Source: Verrucomicrobiales bacterium (GTDB lineage: Bacteria > Verrucomicrobiota > Verrucomicrobiia > Verrucomicrobiales > DEV007). From it: 57,192 nt of DNA. The stretch covers positions 1 through 57,192 of the forward strand of contig JARGNI010000037.1 in the NCBI GenBank assembly GCA_029213195.1, given 5' to 3'. A program made the translations under genes and the position numbers. Numbering within the stretch: the stretch's first letter is position 1; each line of letters begins with the position of its first letter. Below the pieces are notes generated by a model. The model saw only the letters and a list, made by a program, of their open reading frames with translations, was not told the origin of the DNA and searched no databases. Below, piece by piece: positions 8,638 through 17,143 of this stretch.

Positions 8638-11154
8638 ATGATGAAGATGAAATGGCTACACGAAATGGCTCGCTGGACCCTCGCAGTGGCGGTGGGGGGT
8701 GCCCTGCCTCTTCTCGCTGATGAAACGGCAGAGACTACACTCACATCAGCCGGTCAGGCTCTCGAAAAGAAATATGCCGGGGAACTGAAGCGCCTGCAGA
8801 GTCTTCTCGCCGCCAAGCTTCCTTCGGAACAGAGCGCGGATGCCGAAAGCTTGCGACAGTTTCTATCCAGTGACGCACTCGATCGAGAGTTTGCTAGTTT
8901 CGTTGTGCTGCAAGAGGCGACTCCCCGCGGGCTCGCCGAGTTTGCCCAACAGGGAAAGGAACAGGCAGACCTCGTGAATGCTCTCTTTTCCCAGCCGGAA
9001 CTGATGAAAGAAATGCTGGTCGCCGATGGGGCCGCGGCTCCGTCTCTGGGGCGAAATCGATTTGGCCCTGCCCTGTATGGACAGGCGACCGAGATCTACG
9101 CCAAGATTCGAAAAACCAGCGAAAAATCGGCCGATGGAGTCCTGCGTCGGCTTGCGCTCGCGATTGCCCTCGAGCATGCGGTGCCGATCAAGCAGAACAA
9201 TCCCGCAGCAGCTACCAATGCTCCTGCAACGGTCGATCCGATCAAGCGTTACCTGCATTACGAAAAAGCCCTCGGAGATGGAGAGTTGGATCCGGCCTTC
9301 AATCGCCTCAGCACGTGGGAACTCCGCATGGTGGTCGACGGAGAGGAACCGGATGAAACTCTCGCCTGGGGCCGCAAGATGCTCCGGAACTATCGTCCCG
9401 ATCACATCTTCAATCCCAACTACGGTTGGCGCTATGTGGGGATTGTCACTTCCGACGTCAAATATGGCTCGGGAGATGTGAAGCACGATCGTCCCGAGCT
9501 ACAGCAATACCAGAATATACTCATGAATGGGGGAGTCTGCGGACGCAGGGCGTTCTTCGGGCGTTTCATCCTGCGGGCTTTTGGGATTCCCACGACAGCT
9601 CGACCTAGCCGGGGGCATGCCGCTCTCGCGCACTGGACACCGGATGGTTGGGTCGTGAACCTCGGGGGCGGCTGGGGTGCTGGCTGGACCAAGACTCGCT
9701 ACAACAAGGATCGAAATTTTCTCGCGACAACGCAGGCACGAATCGATCCAACGAGCTTTCTCATGGTGAAGCGGGCTCAGTGGGCCGGCGATGTGGTCGG
9801 TGAGGCCCGAGTCTATGGCGAAGAAGATCAAAAAACAGAGCCCGGCTTCTGGAATGAGCTCGCTCTTCGAACGCAGCGAAAGATCATTGAGGAAGGCAAG
9901 TCCGTGACCCTCGACGCACTCGGCGAAGAGTTGGGAGAAGCGGACGGAGCAACAGTTGCAGAGCGGGTCCTCTCGACTCCCGTCACCGAGGACGACAAGA
10001 AGATCACGGTCGATGCCAGTGGCGTCATGACGATTCCTGCAGCGGCCTTCAGCAAACCCTCGCGAAGCACTCGAGAAGTGGTTTCGATGAAGAGCTTCGA
10101 TGGAGGGCTGCAGGTCTTTCTTCCGCGATTTTTTCCGAAGGGACTGACAATTATGCGTGGCGGAACCTGGAAAGGGGATGCAAATGCCCTGACCTCGGGA
10201 AACCGGATGCTCAGCGGGGGATACGGAAAATACGAGAACTGGGGGCTCCGAGCTGCGGTGACGGCTCCTGGAGGAGCGACGGCGAAAGAAGCGAGTCTCG
10301 ATCTCGGCAATGGCATCACCATGGAAATGGTCTACATCCCCCCCGGAAAATTCGTCATGGGAGGAGAGAGCACGACCGAAGGACGATTCCAGTGCATCGA
10401 AGTCCCGAAACGGGAAGTGGAGCTTACCAGGGGATTCTACCTCGGGAAATACGAGGTCACCCAGGCTAAGTATGAGGCCATCATGGGAAACAACCCGAGC
10501 CGATCGACCAAGGCACCGGATTGCCCGGTGGACAATGTTGGTGTGGCTGAAGCACTGGAGTTCTGCCAGAAGCTCGCGACCCGCACAGGGCAGGAAACCC
10601 GGTTGCCGACCGAGGCCGAATGGGAATATGCGAGCCGAGCAGGTGCTGACTCGAAATGGTTTTTTGGAGACGATCCGTCGCGAATCGGGGAGTATGCGTG
10701 GTTCAAGGGCAATGCGGGTGGCAAGTCGCACCCTGTCGGGCAGAAGAAGCCAAATCCCTGGGGGCTCTACGACATCTACGGGAACGTCAACGAAAGGATC
10801 TCGGATACCTATTCCAAGAACTACTACGCCAAGGGGCCGAAAGTCGATCCTACCGGCCCGAGCCAGGGGACGAATTCTCACTTCGAATATGAGATCAAGG
10901 TGCCGCGTGCTGGCAACTACCTGCTCTCGGCTCTCGTGGTCACGGCAAACTACGATCAGCGACTGAACGTAGCCGTGAATGGGGAAGAAGATCCTACGGT
11001 CATGGCGATGCCTTTCACCGAGGGGGGGTGGCGGGAGAGCGAACCCATCCTGCTCTCCCTCGAGCAGGGGAGCAATCTCCTTCAGCTCTGGCGCGACTTC
11101 CCACCTCAGTATGGCATGGGCATCAAGGCGTTCACGCTAAAGCCGGCCCTGTAG
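8638..11154 (+). CDS. Secreted transglutaminase-like / FGE-type / CBM-like fusion protein
   Basis: An 838-aa exported protein. Residues 1-28 look like a signal peptide ending LPLLA-DE. A transglutaminase-like core contains GGVCGRR with Cys301 and RGHAALAHW with His327, which fit the Cys-His pair of that fold. Residues about 505-540 hold RGGTW and ENWGLRAA, motifs that normally close an FGE-sulfatase (SUMF1) domain. The rest of an FGE fold then follows (about 555-740): MVYIPPGKFVMGG, YEVTQAKYEAIMG, RLPTEAEWEYA, NPWGLYDIYGNVNE. After that the usual RGGSW ending is missing and an all-beta, carbohydrate-binding-like tail begins. The FGE part lacks the catalytic Cys pair, so a binding or structural role is more likely than formylglycine formation. 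Substrate is unknown; a role in cell-wall or surface-protein processing is only inferred. Confidence 0.8.
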   Translation: MMKMKWLHEMARWTLAVAVGGALPLLADETAETTLTSAGQALEKKYAGELKRLQSLLAAKLPSEQSADAESLRQFLSSDALDREFASFVVLQEATPRGLAEFAQQGKEQADLVNALFSQPELMKEMLVADGAAAPSLGRNRFGPALYGQATEIYAKIRKTSEKSADGVLRRLALAIALEHAVPIKQNNPAAATNAPATVDPIKRYLHYEKALGDGELDPAFNRLSTWELRMVVDGEEPDETLAWGRKMLRNYRPDHIFNPNYGWRYVGIVTSDVKYGSGDVKHDRPELQQYQNILMNGGVCGRRAFFGRFILRAFGIPTTARPSRGHAALAHWTPDGWVVNLGGGWGAGWTKTRYNKDRNFLATTQARIDPTSFLMVKRAQWAGDVVGEARVYGEEDQKTEPGFWNELALRTQRKIIEEGKSVTLDALGEELGEADGATVAERVLSTPVTEDDKKITVDASGVMTIPAAAFSKPSRSTREVVSMKSFDGGLQVFLPRFFPKGLTIMRGGTWKGDANALTSGNRMLSGGYGKYENWGLRAAVTAPGGATAKEASLDLGNGITMEMVYIPPGKFVMGGESTTEGRFQCIEVPKREVELTRGFYLGKYEVTQAKYEAIMGNNPSRSTKAPDCPVDNVGVAEALEFCQKLATRTGQETRLPTEAEWEYASRAGADSKWFFGDDPSRIGEYAWFKGNAGGKSHPVGQKKPNPWGLYDIYGNVNERISDTYSKNYYAKGPKVDPTGPSQGTNSHFEYEIKVPRAGNYLLSALVVTANYDQRLNVAVNGEEDPTVMAMPFTEGGWRESEPILLSLEQGSNLLQLWRDFPPQYGMGIKAFTLKPAL

Positions 11155-11227
11155 TTCGGGTCAGCGTTGCATCGCCGATCCGGATGGCTTTCCGACACGA
11201 GTCGGAGGAGCCATCAGGCTTCCGGTA

Positions 11228-11725
11228 TCACTTATCGAAAGAAATCGATCCGTTCGCTTCGAAAACGACGGTCCGGTCCTTTTGCTTGGGTGGGTCGATC
11301 TCGATTCGGTATCTCACTCTTCCTTCGATGGTCTCTTTTTCGATGTCTTCGATCTGAGCCCGACGCTTGACCTGCTGCTCCACGGCATGACGGACCGGTT
11401 CGGGCAAGTCGCGGAGTCTGATCTCCTCGATGATCTTGCGTAGGCTTCCGTCACCGGAGATGTAGAGTTTTGCTTCCCGAAAACCCTTCAGATCGATTTC
11501 CACGAGATAGAGAACGTGATCGTTGATCCGGATCGCCTTGATTCCGTCGAGCTTCCCCCCGAGAAGATTTTGCTCGATCGTAGCCCGCACAGGAGCAGGA
11601 CACTCCGATAGCCGAACCTTCTCGGCCAGCGAAGTCAGCGTGAACGCGAGACAGGCAAGACACAAGGCCACCCTGCGAATCCGCAGCGCCGCGAAGCGTT
11701 TCCCTGTGAGTTGTAAATCGGCCAC
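11228..11725 (-). CDS. Exported PepSY-like protein, tandem domains
   Basis: A 165-aa protein with an N-terminal signal peptide (hydrophobic run VALCLACLAFTLTSLA) followed by two PepSY-like repeats. Each repeat has the pattern LPEPVR...VE/IEQ, then a YLVEID / YRIEID strand, then G-S. The first is VRLSECPAPVRATIEQ; the second LRDLPEPVRHAVEQ. PepSY-like domains are found in periplasmic proteins that modulate enzymes or sensors; no enzyme activity is known for them. The start is a GTG and could lie slightly further in. It is divergent from a paralogue and next to a two-component system, which suggests it is a target or a sensor partner of that system. Confidence 0.72.
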   Translation of the reverse strand: MADLQLTGKRFAALRIRRVALCLACLAFTLTSLAEKVRLSECPAPVRATIEQNLLGGKLDGIKAIRINDHVLYLVEIDLKGFREAKLYISGDGSLRKIIEEIRLRDLPEPVRHAVEQQVKRRAQIEDIEKETIEGRVRYRIEIDPPKQKDRTVVFEANGSISFDK

Positions 11726-11746
11726 GGTAGCAATCTACCCGCGAAA

Positions 11747-11823
11747 ATGAGGGGAAGATGAGGAAAATCGGAAAAAATGCTTCCGTAGAGGAATTCTCAT
11801 CTCTCGCTCATCTGGCTGTCATC
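11747..11823. promoter_or_regulatory. 11-bp-periodic repeat arrays in the PepSY divergent promoter
   Basis: The 166-base divergent promoter holds two arrays. On the plus strand TCATC occurs at 11797, 11808 and 11819, exactly 11 bases apart, in the contexts CTCATC, CTCATC and GTCATC. In the opposite orientation ATGAGG (CCTCAT on the minus strand) occurs at 11747 and 11758, again 11 bases apart. One more TCATC lies off-register at 11843. Direct repeats with an 11-bp period are the known binding pattern of OmpR/PhoB-family regulators (the PhoB box repeats TGTCA at 11 bp). I infer these are sites for the adjacent response regulator, one array per gene. Confidence 0.6.
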
Positions 11824-11891
11824 TTTGGAAGAGAGACTCTTCTCATCGCAGATATCCCGTCTCGATTCGCAGCCTCAACCATAGAAAAAAC

Positions 11892-12368
11892 ATGAGATCC
11901 CACCATCGTCCTTCGCTGATGCCCCTGTTTAGCGGGCTTCCCTTTGAGAGAATTTTCGAGGAGGTTTCCCTCGAGGAGTGTCCCGACAAGGTTGCGGAAT
12001 CGATTGAGCGCAATCTCAGTTCAGGTCGGATCGAAAGGATCCTGGCTGTAAGGGGAAGCCGACGCCCCTATTTCTTTGTCGAGGTCGCGCTTGCCGATCG
12101 TCATGTCTGCAAACTGCAAATTTCGGAAGAAGGGGTTTTGATCAGCCGAGTCGATGGGATTCGTCGTTCCGAATTGCCGGAGACCGTTCGTTCCACGGTG
12201 ACCCACTTTCTCAAGGCGGGCGCACGCTTCGACGCAGCGGACCGGGTTTGTACGTCCATGAGCGAAGAGTTTCATGTCGAACTGGATCTCGGGAACAACC
12301 TCGATCTTCACCTGTTCCTCGACGAAAGCGGTGTCGTCCTCCGCAGGCATGAAGTGGGTGACTTCTAA
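11892..12368 (+). CDS. PepSY-like protein, paralogue of the divergent gene
   Basis: A 158-aa protein that aligns by eye with its divergent neighbour: VSLEECPDKVAESIERNL against VRLSECPAPVRATIEQNL, and RRSELPETVRSTVTHFL against LRDLPEPVRHAVEQQV. It therefore carries two PepSY-like units. Unlike the neighbour it lacks a clear signal peptide (start MRSHHRPSLMPLFSG), so it may be cytoplasmic, or its true start may differ. It contains two Cys, one in each unit. It lies 158 bases upstream of the response regulator on the same strand and could be co-transcribed with it. Confidence 0.68.
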   Translation: MRSHHRPSLMPLFSGLPFERIFEEVSLEECPDKVAESIERNLSSGRIERILAVRGSRRPYFFVEVALADRHVCKLQISEEGVLISRVDGIRRSELPETVRSTVTHFLKAGARFDAADRVCTSMSEEFHVELDLGNNLDLHLFLDESGVVLRRHEVGDF

Positions 12369-12408
12369 GGTCTGGGGCGGCTGATATAAGGACCTCCATC
12401 ACCGCAAA

Positions 12409-12429
12409 CCCTCCTCGTGAACAGGAGGG
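12409..12429 (+). repeat. Inverted repeat between the PepSY gene and the response regulator
   Basis: CCCTCCT-cgtgaac-AGGAGGG is a perfect 7-bp stem with a 7-base loop, without a T-run. It may be an attenuator or a processing site between the two genes, or an operator. Confidence 0.4.
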
Positions 12430-12526
12430 CGATCGGAGAGCTCGCTGAGGGAGGCGCTGCTCTCCAAGTCGTGAGGAAATCGTTCCCCGACTGGACCTCT
12501 GTTCGGATTGCGATACTCTCTTCGGT

Positions 12527-13201
12527 ATGCGTCTCCTTCTTGTAGAAGATTCCGATCGCCTCCGGAAGAACCTCGCCAAGGCGCTTTCGAAGCTCGGGCA
12601 TGCGGTCGATGAAGCAGCGGAAGGGGAAGCTGCGGTCTCTGCAGTTCGCGTCAACGACTACGATGTAGTCGTTCTCGACCTCATGCTGCCCGGCAAGAGC
12701 GGGCTCGAATTGCTGGAAGAATGGCGGAGGCGGCAGGAGACTGTTCCCATACTCATTCTCACCGCGCTCGACGCGGTGGAAGATCGTGTGCGAGGCCTCG
12801 CCATGGGCGCTGACGACTACCTCGTAAAGCCTTTTGCGCTTGAGGAGCTGGTTGCTCGCCTCGAGGCATTGCTCCGGCGAAGCCGCGGGAAGGTGGATTC
12901 GAAGGTCGAGATCGGAAGTTATGAAATCGATCTCGCCTCCCGCGTTGTGAAGCGGGAAGGGGTGGAAATCGTCCTGACCGCTCGGGAGTTTTCGCTGCTC
13001 GAGTGCCTGGCGCGTCACCCTGGGAGAGTCATGAGCCGGGAAGAGATCGAGTCGAAACTCTATGGGGAAGCCGGTAGCCCAGTGAGCAATGCTGTGGATG
13101 TTGCGATCTACGCGCTTCGCCGGAAACTCTCGCCTGGTGACGCTCCGCCGATCATCCATACGAGGAGAGGACTTGGGTACGTAATGCAGGAGAAGCCATG
13201 A
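12527..13201 (+). CDS. OmpR/PhoB-family response regulator
   Basis: A 224-aa regulator. The receiver domain has the acidic pair Glu7/Asp8, the phosphoacceptor Asp51 in VVVLDLMLPGKSG, the switch Thr79 and Lys101 in YLVKPF. The C-terminal winged helix (about 128-220) has VLTAREFSLLECLARHPG and IIHTRRGLGYVM, typical of OmpR-type DNA binding. Its stop overlaps the kinase start in ATGA, so the pair is translationally coupled. It most likely controls the adjacent PepSY-like genes through the 11-bp repeat arrays, but this rests on location and repeat geometry only. Confidence 0.95.
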   Translation: MRLLLVEDSDRLRKNLAKALSKLGHAVDEAAEGEAAVSAVRVNDYDVVVLDLMLPGKSGLELLEEWRRRQETVPILILTALDAVEDRVRGLAMGADDYLVKPFALEELVARLEALLRRSRGKVDSKVEIGSYEIDLASRVVKREGVEIVLTAREFSLLECLARHPGRVMSREEIESKLYGEAGSPVSNAVDVAIYALRRKLSPGDAPPIIHTRRGLGYVMQEKP

Positions 13202-14598
13202 AGTCGATTCGGAGTGAATTGGCCAGGCGACTGGGAGGGGTGGCTCTCGTGATTCTCCTCATCGGGGGAGGGGGATTGTATTTCTCTCTCCGCAGTGCGT
13301 TGGAAAGACAGTTTGATGAGGTCCTGGTGGCCAAGGCTGGAGCACTGATGATGGCCTCGGAGATCGATGATGGCGAGTTGGAGATCGATTTGGATGTGCA
13401 GACCTTTGCCGGTTTCGGGACTGGAGTGAGAGGAGACTATTTCGTGGTCTTCGAAGAGGATGGAGCGATTGCCATGAGCTCACCTTCTCTTGGCACCGTC
13501 GAGTTGCGGCCTCCCCTTCGGTTTCGAGAGGCGAAAGAGGGGTTTGCCAGGGTCGATCTTCCAGAGAATGTCTCCGGCCGGGCCTTCTGGACCTCCTACC
13601 AGCCGGCCCTGGATCGCAACGAGGTTGAAGAAAGAGAGCCTCCCAGTCTTAAGATTCTCGTTGCGAGTTCCGATGCGACCTTGCGCCGGACCCTGCGAAC
13701 GACTGCCTTGTTCGTTTCCATTTTCGGAGTTATTGGGGTGCTTTTGACGTTTGCGATTTCGAAGTCGGGAGTTCGATCCGGGCTGAAACCGCTCGATTCG
13801 CTCAGTGAAGAGGTCGAACAGATCGATGTGCATCACCTTGCTCGACGAGTCTCTCTCGAGGGGATGCCGGAAGAGCTCCTTGGAATCGGGTCCAAGATCA
13901 ACGAGTTGCTGGCACGTCTCGAAGATTCCTTTGGGAGAGAGAAACGTTTCACCAGCAATGCGGCGCACGAATTGAGAACGCCACTCGCGGAACTACGGAC
14001 GATGACAGAGCTCGGAACTCGATGGCCTGAAGAGTTCACCGAGGAACATGGAAATGAGATGCTCGAAGTCATTTCGGATCTCGAGGCCTTGCTTGGAACT
14101 CTTTCTTTGCTCGCAAAGACGGAGTCGAAAGCCGTGGCTCACAGGAAAGCGATCAACCTGGAAGAGACCGTCTCCGAGCTCGTGGAGCGAGGGCGCTCTC
14201 GGATAAAGGAAAGAGAACTCGATATCCGTTGCGAGATCGCCAATGAAGAATTCTACTCCGATCCGGTGCTTTTCCGAACGATTCTCCAGAACCTCCTCGA
14301 CAATGCGCTCGATTATTGCCCAGAGGGCAGCACGATTCGAGTGGCCGCAGACAGCGAGCACCTGATTGTCGAGAACCCGGTCCATGACCTCACCGAAGAG
14401 GATCTCCCCCAGCTTTTCGCTCGATTCTGGCGAAAATCCCGATCCCGGAGCGAGAAGGAGCACTCTGGGCTCGGTCTTTCGGTCGTGCGCGCCGCAGTCG
14501 AGCATCTCGGAGGTTCCTGCCGGGCGGAACTCCAAGACGAAGTGCTTGGGGTCAGGATCGATTGGGCGACGCGGGCGACGCGCGAAGGCTTGATCTAA
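13198..14598 (+). CDS. Sensor histidine kinase
   Basis: A 466-aa membrane kinase, partner of the overlapping response regulator. It has one transmembrane helix near residues 14-32, a periplasmic region of about 125 residues without a named domain, and a second helix near 160-182. A HAMP-like linker follows. The HisKA motif NAAHELRTPLAEL gives the phosphoacceptor His257. The HATPase domain has LLDNALDYCPEG (N box), and HSGLGLSVVRAAVEHLGG (G2 box). The periplasmic part is acidic (EIDDGELEIDLD), which might bind cations or peptides. Signal unknown. Confidence 0.94.
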   Translation: MKSIRSELARRLGGVALVILLIGGGGLYFSLRSALERQFDEVLVAKAGALMMASEIDDGELEIDLDVQTFAGFGTGVRGDYFVVFEEDGAIAMSSPSLGTVELRPPLRFREAKEGFARVDLPENVSGRAFWTSYQPALDRNEVEEREPPSLKILVASSDATLRRTLRTTALFVSIFGVIGVLLTFAISKSGVRSGLKPLDSLSEEVEQIDVHHLARRVSLEGMPEELLGIGSKINELLARLEDSFGREKRFTSNAAHELRTPLAELRTMTELGTRWPEEFTEEHGNEMLEVISDLEALLGTLSLLAKTESKAVAHRKAINLEETVSELVERGRSRIKERELDIRCEIANEEFYSDPVLFRTILQNLLDNALDYCPEGSTIRVAADSEHLIVENPVHDLTEEDLPQLFARFWRKSRSRSEKEHSGLGLSVVRAAVEHLGGSCRAELQDEVLGVRIDWATRATREGLI

Positions 14599-14896
14599 CT
14601 TACACGGTCGCGCAAGTCGCTTACGGAGTTTGGGGGGCAACGCGGATGCCTACATGAGTGTCGCCCTCGGGCTGGGCCGAGCCATGACAAAGCTGTTGCA
14701 GAATTCAATCATTCCCTGAAAGTGGCCGTGAGTGGTGTCATTCGAACTCCTCACGATCTTGATCAGAGGAGGGGATCGGAGTTTTCTCTGGGAGGCATCA
14801 GCCCCGTCGCGCTTGAGCTACACCCAGGGATTTCGGCGTGACAAACTCATGCAGGTAGCTTCGCCCGCGATGAAAGAATAGACCTAAGTTTTCCCC
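14599..14896. other. Spacer with no clear gene
   Basis: In 298 bases between the kinase and the MEKHLA gene I see no gene I can support. One short frame ends at a TGA near 14719 and reads ADAYMSVALGLGRAMTKLL, which is protein-like and might be the remnant of a lost gene, but it has no clear start. Confidence 0.35.
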
Positions 14897-15361
14897 TTGG
14901 AGTTTCCAAATTCTCACAACCGATTTCAACTGGAGCATGTTCAGCTCATGCTTTCGAGCTTTGAGCAACTGACGGGGCGTTCGTTGCTGCCTTTGCCGAG
15001 AGATCCGGCGGAAGCTCTAGAGGTGTTTTCCGCTCCGTTCTTCCTCGCTTCTCACGATGGGGGAGCTGATCCGATCCTGACTTATGGCAATCAGACAGCA
15101 CTGGGTTTGTTCGAAATGTCCTGGCAAGAGTTCATTACGACTCCTTCGCGATTTACCGCCGAAGTCCCGGAACGCAGTGAGCGAGAGCGATTGCTTTCCA
15201 CCGTAGCACGGCAGGGATATATCGACGACTATTCCGGAATACGCATTTCGAAGTCCGGGAGGCGATTCGAAATTCGCGAAGCGACGGTATGGAACCTGAT
15301 CGATCCAAAAGGGAATCCCGTCGGCCAGGCTGCGACATTCTCTGACTGGCACTATCTATGA
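14897..15361 (+). CDS. MEKHLA domain protein
   Basis: A 154-aa protein consisting of one MEKHLA domain, a PAS-related fold found in plant transcription factors and as stand-alone bacterial proteins of unknown role. Family motifs are visible: LTGRSLLP, LASHDGGADPILTYGN, ALGLFEMSWQEF, and the end GQAATFSDWHYL. The longest frame begins with TTG; the first ATG in frame is at 14948 and would cut the conserved start of the domain, so the TTG is preferred. It is convergent with a cupin gene. Confidence 0.85.
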   Translation: MEFPNSHNRFQLEHVQLMLSSFEQLTGRSLLPLPRDPAEALEVFSAPFFLASHDGGADPILTYGNQTALGLFEMSWQEFITTPSRFTAEVPERSERERLLSTVARQGYIDDYSGIRISKSGRRFEIREATVWNLIDPKGNPVGQAATFSDWHYL

Positions 15362-15405
15362 AACCGAACAGGGTGCCTTCTCCGACCAAACCCTGTTGCC
15401 CGGCC

Positions 15406-15729
15406 TTACCGGTCCTTGCCGCAGCAGCAGGGCTCGTCATCCAGCTCCACGGTGCGGATCGTGAGGTATTTCATCGAGGGCGTATGGTAGGTGATCTCGG
15501 CATGACGAACGCCGGAGGGAATGAATACGACTTCGCCTGGTCCCGCTGTGATCTTTTTTCCATCGAATCGATATTCGGCGGAGCCTTCGAGTAGGTAGAA
15601 GGCTTCCTCGGCCTTGTGCTCATGCTGATACGGAGGGTGTGAGGCGGTGTCGGGGATTTCCGTAAGGTGGATGTGCAAGCGCTTTGCTCCGTCCTCGATG
15701 CCGACGAGGGAATGGTAGTCGATACTCAT
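15406..15729 (-). CDS. Small cupin-fold protein
   Basis: A 107-aa single-domain cupin. The start MSIDYHSLVG is chosen because the longer frame adds residues without similarity. Cupin motif 1 is HEHKAEEAFYLLEGSAEY, with the two His and the Glu of a metal site, and motif 2 is PGEVVFIPSGVRHAEI, providing the last His. The tail DDEPCCCGKDR holds three adjacent cysteines, which is unusual and may bind metal. Such small cupins act as sugar isomerase or dioxygenase-like proteins or as binding proteins; the substrate is not evident. Confidence 0.85.
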   Translation of the reverse strand: MSIDYHSLVGIEDGAKRLHIHLTEIPDTASHPPYQHEHKAEEAFYLLEGSAEYRFDGKKITAGPGEVVFIPSGVRHAEITYHTPSMKYLTIRTVELDDEPCCCGKDR

Positions 15730-15969
15730 GGTGAACTCTGGATGAAGATGGCCTCCATTTCTTCGGATTTTGGCTCGGAGGTGTCGAGGAATTCTTTTGT
15801 AAAATGCGGAATCCGGGTGTTCACTTTTCTCGCTACGGCAGGAAAAAATTCGAAAGCATCCTAATCGACGCCCGCGAAAATTTTGCCCGTGAAGCAACGC
15901 CAAGCGAGGGACCTGAGGTATGAATTCTTCAGCCTTGAGGACCTCTGATTTCTGAAATCTTACTTCCTC

Positions 15970-17124
15970 ATGTGGCTCATCTTACTTTTCTGGCTCAGTC
16001 TCCTGGGAGTGTTTTACACCTACGCAGGTTATCCTGTGCTACTGCGAATGCTGAACACCTTGCGCAAGCCGAAAGCGATAGGATCCAGCCAGGATGAGAG
16101 TGGCGAGCTTCCATCCGTTTCGATCATCCTCGTAGTATGGAACGCGGGAGATTCTCTCGTTCGCCGACTCACGAATTTGTCGGACTGCCACTATCGTGGG
16201 GATCGGGAAATTGTCGTGGTGTGTGACGGATGCGATGACAATACCGTCGAGATTGCGCGCGGGTTCGAAGGGGCTGTGCCAATTCGAGTCGTCGAACAGG
16301 AGGTCCGCTCCGGGAAGGCCAGCGGACTCAACCAGGGAGTTGAAAATGCCAAGGGGGATATCCTCGTTTTTGCGGACCTGCGCCAGCGTTTCGACGAGAA
16401 TGCCATCCAGAGGTTGGTTCTATCACTGCAAGGGGATTCCCAGGTGGCGGCCGTGAGTGGTAACTTGGAGATCGAACGCAGCGAAGATGGGGCCGGGGCG
16501 GGAATCGATGCCTACTGGCGGCTGGAGAAATGGATTCGACAGGAGGAGGCGCGACGAGATTCTGTGATCGGATGTACTGGCGCGATTTATGCGCTGCGCC
16601 GCAGCGCCTATACAGCCATACCTGAGGACACCTTGATCGACGACGTCGTGATTCCAATGCATGCCCTGGTCAAAGGGGGCCGGATACTCTTTGAACCCCA
16701 GGCCATTGCTTTCGATCCACAAACCTTGAATCCGGAAACAGAGGCCCGAAGGAAAATTCGGACTCTTGCCGGAAATTATCAAATGCTGTTTCGCTATCCC
16801 AGTTGGCTGGTTCCATGGGGCAACCGTTGTTGGTGGAACCTGATCTCTCACAAGTATCTCCGACTGGTAGGCGCAGTGTTTTTGGCAGTATGCTTCATCT
16901 CTTCGTTCCTGCTTGCGAGAGAATCGATCTTTTTCCAGATCGCACTGGGCATGCAGGTAGCCTGCTACTCGCTTGCCCTGATCGGAATCGTTTGGAAATC
17001 CTGTCGATTCAAGCTCTGTACCATTCCCGCGGGATTCGTCTTTCTGCAATGGCAGAGCATTCGAGCCTTTGCTTTCTATCTCAAGAACTGCAGGACTGAA
17101 CGAAGCGGAGTCTGGGAATCCTGA
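15970..17124 (+). CDS. Membrane glycosyltransferase, family 2
   Basis: A 384-aa processive-type GT2, first gene of the exopolysaccharide locus. It has an N-terminal transmembrane helix (residues 1-22), a GT-A catalytic domain (about 48-275) and two or three C-terminal helices (about 295-365). Motifs include SVSIILVVWNA, VVCDGCDDNT, VFADLRQRF in the DXD position (only one Asp), and TLIDDVVIP for the second acidic pair. This resembles enzymes that extend a beta-linked polysaccharide at the inner membrane. The next gene, a deacetylase-like protein, starts 19 bases downstream. Confidence 0.88.
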   Translation: MWLILLFWLSLLGVFYTYAGYPVLLRMLNTLRKPKAIGSSQDESGELPSVSIILVVWNAGDSLVRRLTNLSDCHYRGDREIVVVCDGCDDNTVEIARGFEGAVPIRVVEQEVRSGKASGLNQGVENAKGDILVFADLRQRFDENAIQRLVLSLQGDSQVAAVSGNLEIERSEDGAGAGIDAYWRLEKWIRQEEARRDSVIGCTGAIYALRRSAYTAIPEDTLIDDVVIPMHALVKGGRILFEPQAIAFDPQTLNPETEARRKIRTLAGNYQMLFRYPSWLVPWGNRCWWNLISHKYLRLVGAVFLAVCFISSFLLARESIFFQIALGMQVACYSLALIGIVWKSCRFKLCTIPAGFVFLQWQSIRAFAFYLKNCRTERSGVWES

Positions 17125-17143
17125 CAAATTTATCCCTGCTGAC

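Noticed and set aside
14640-14719. Protein-like short frame ending ADAYMSVALGLGRAMTKLL region
   Set aside because: Too short, without a start signal, and I could not connect it to a family; recorded only as a possible gene remnant.
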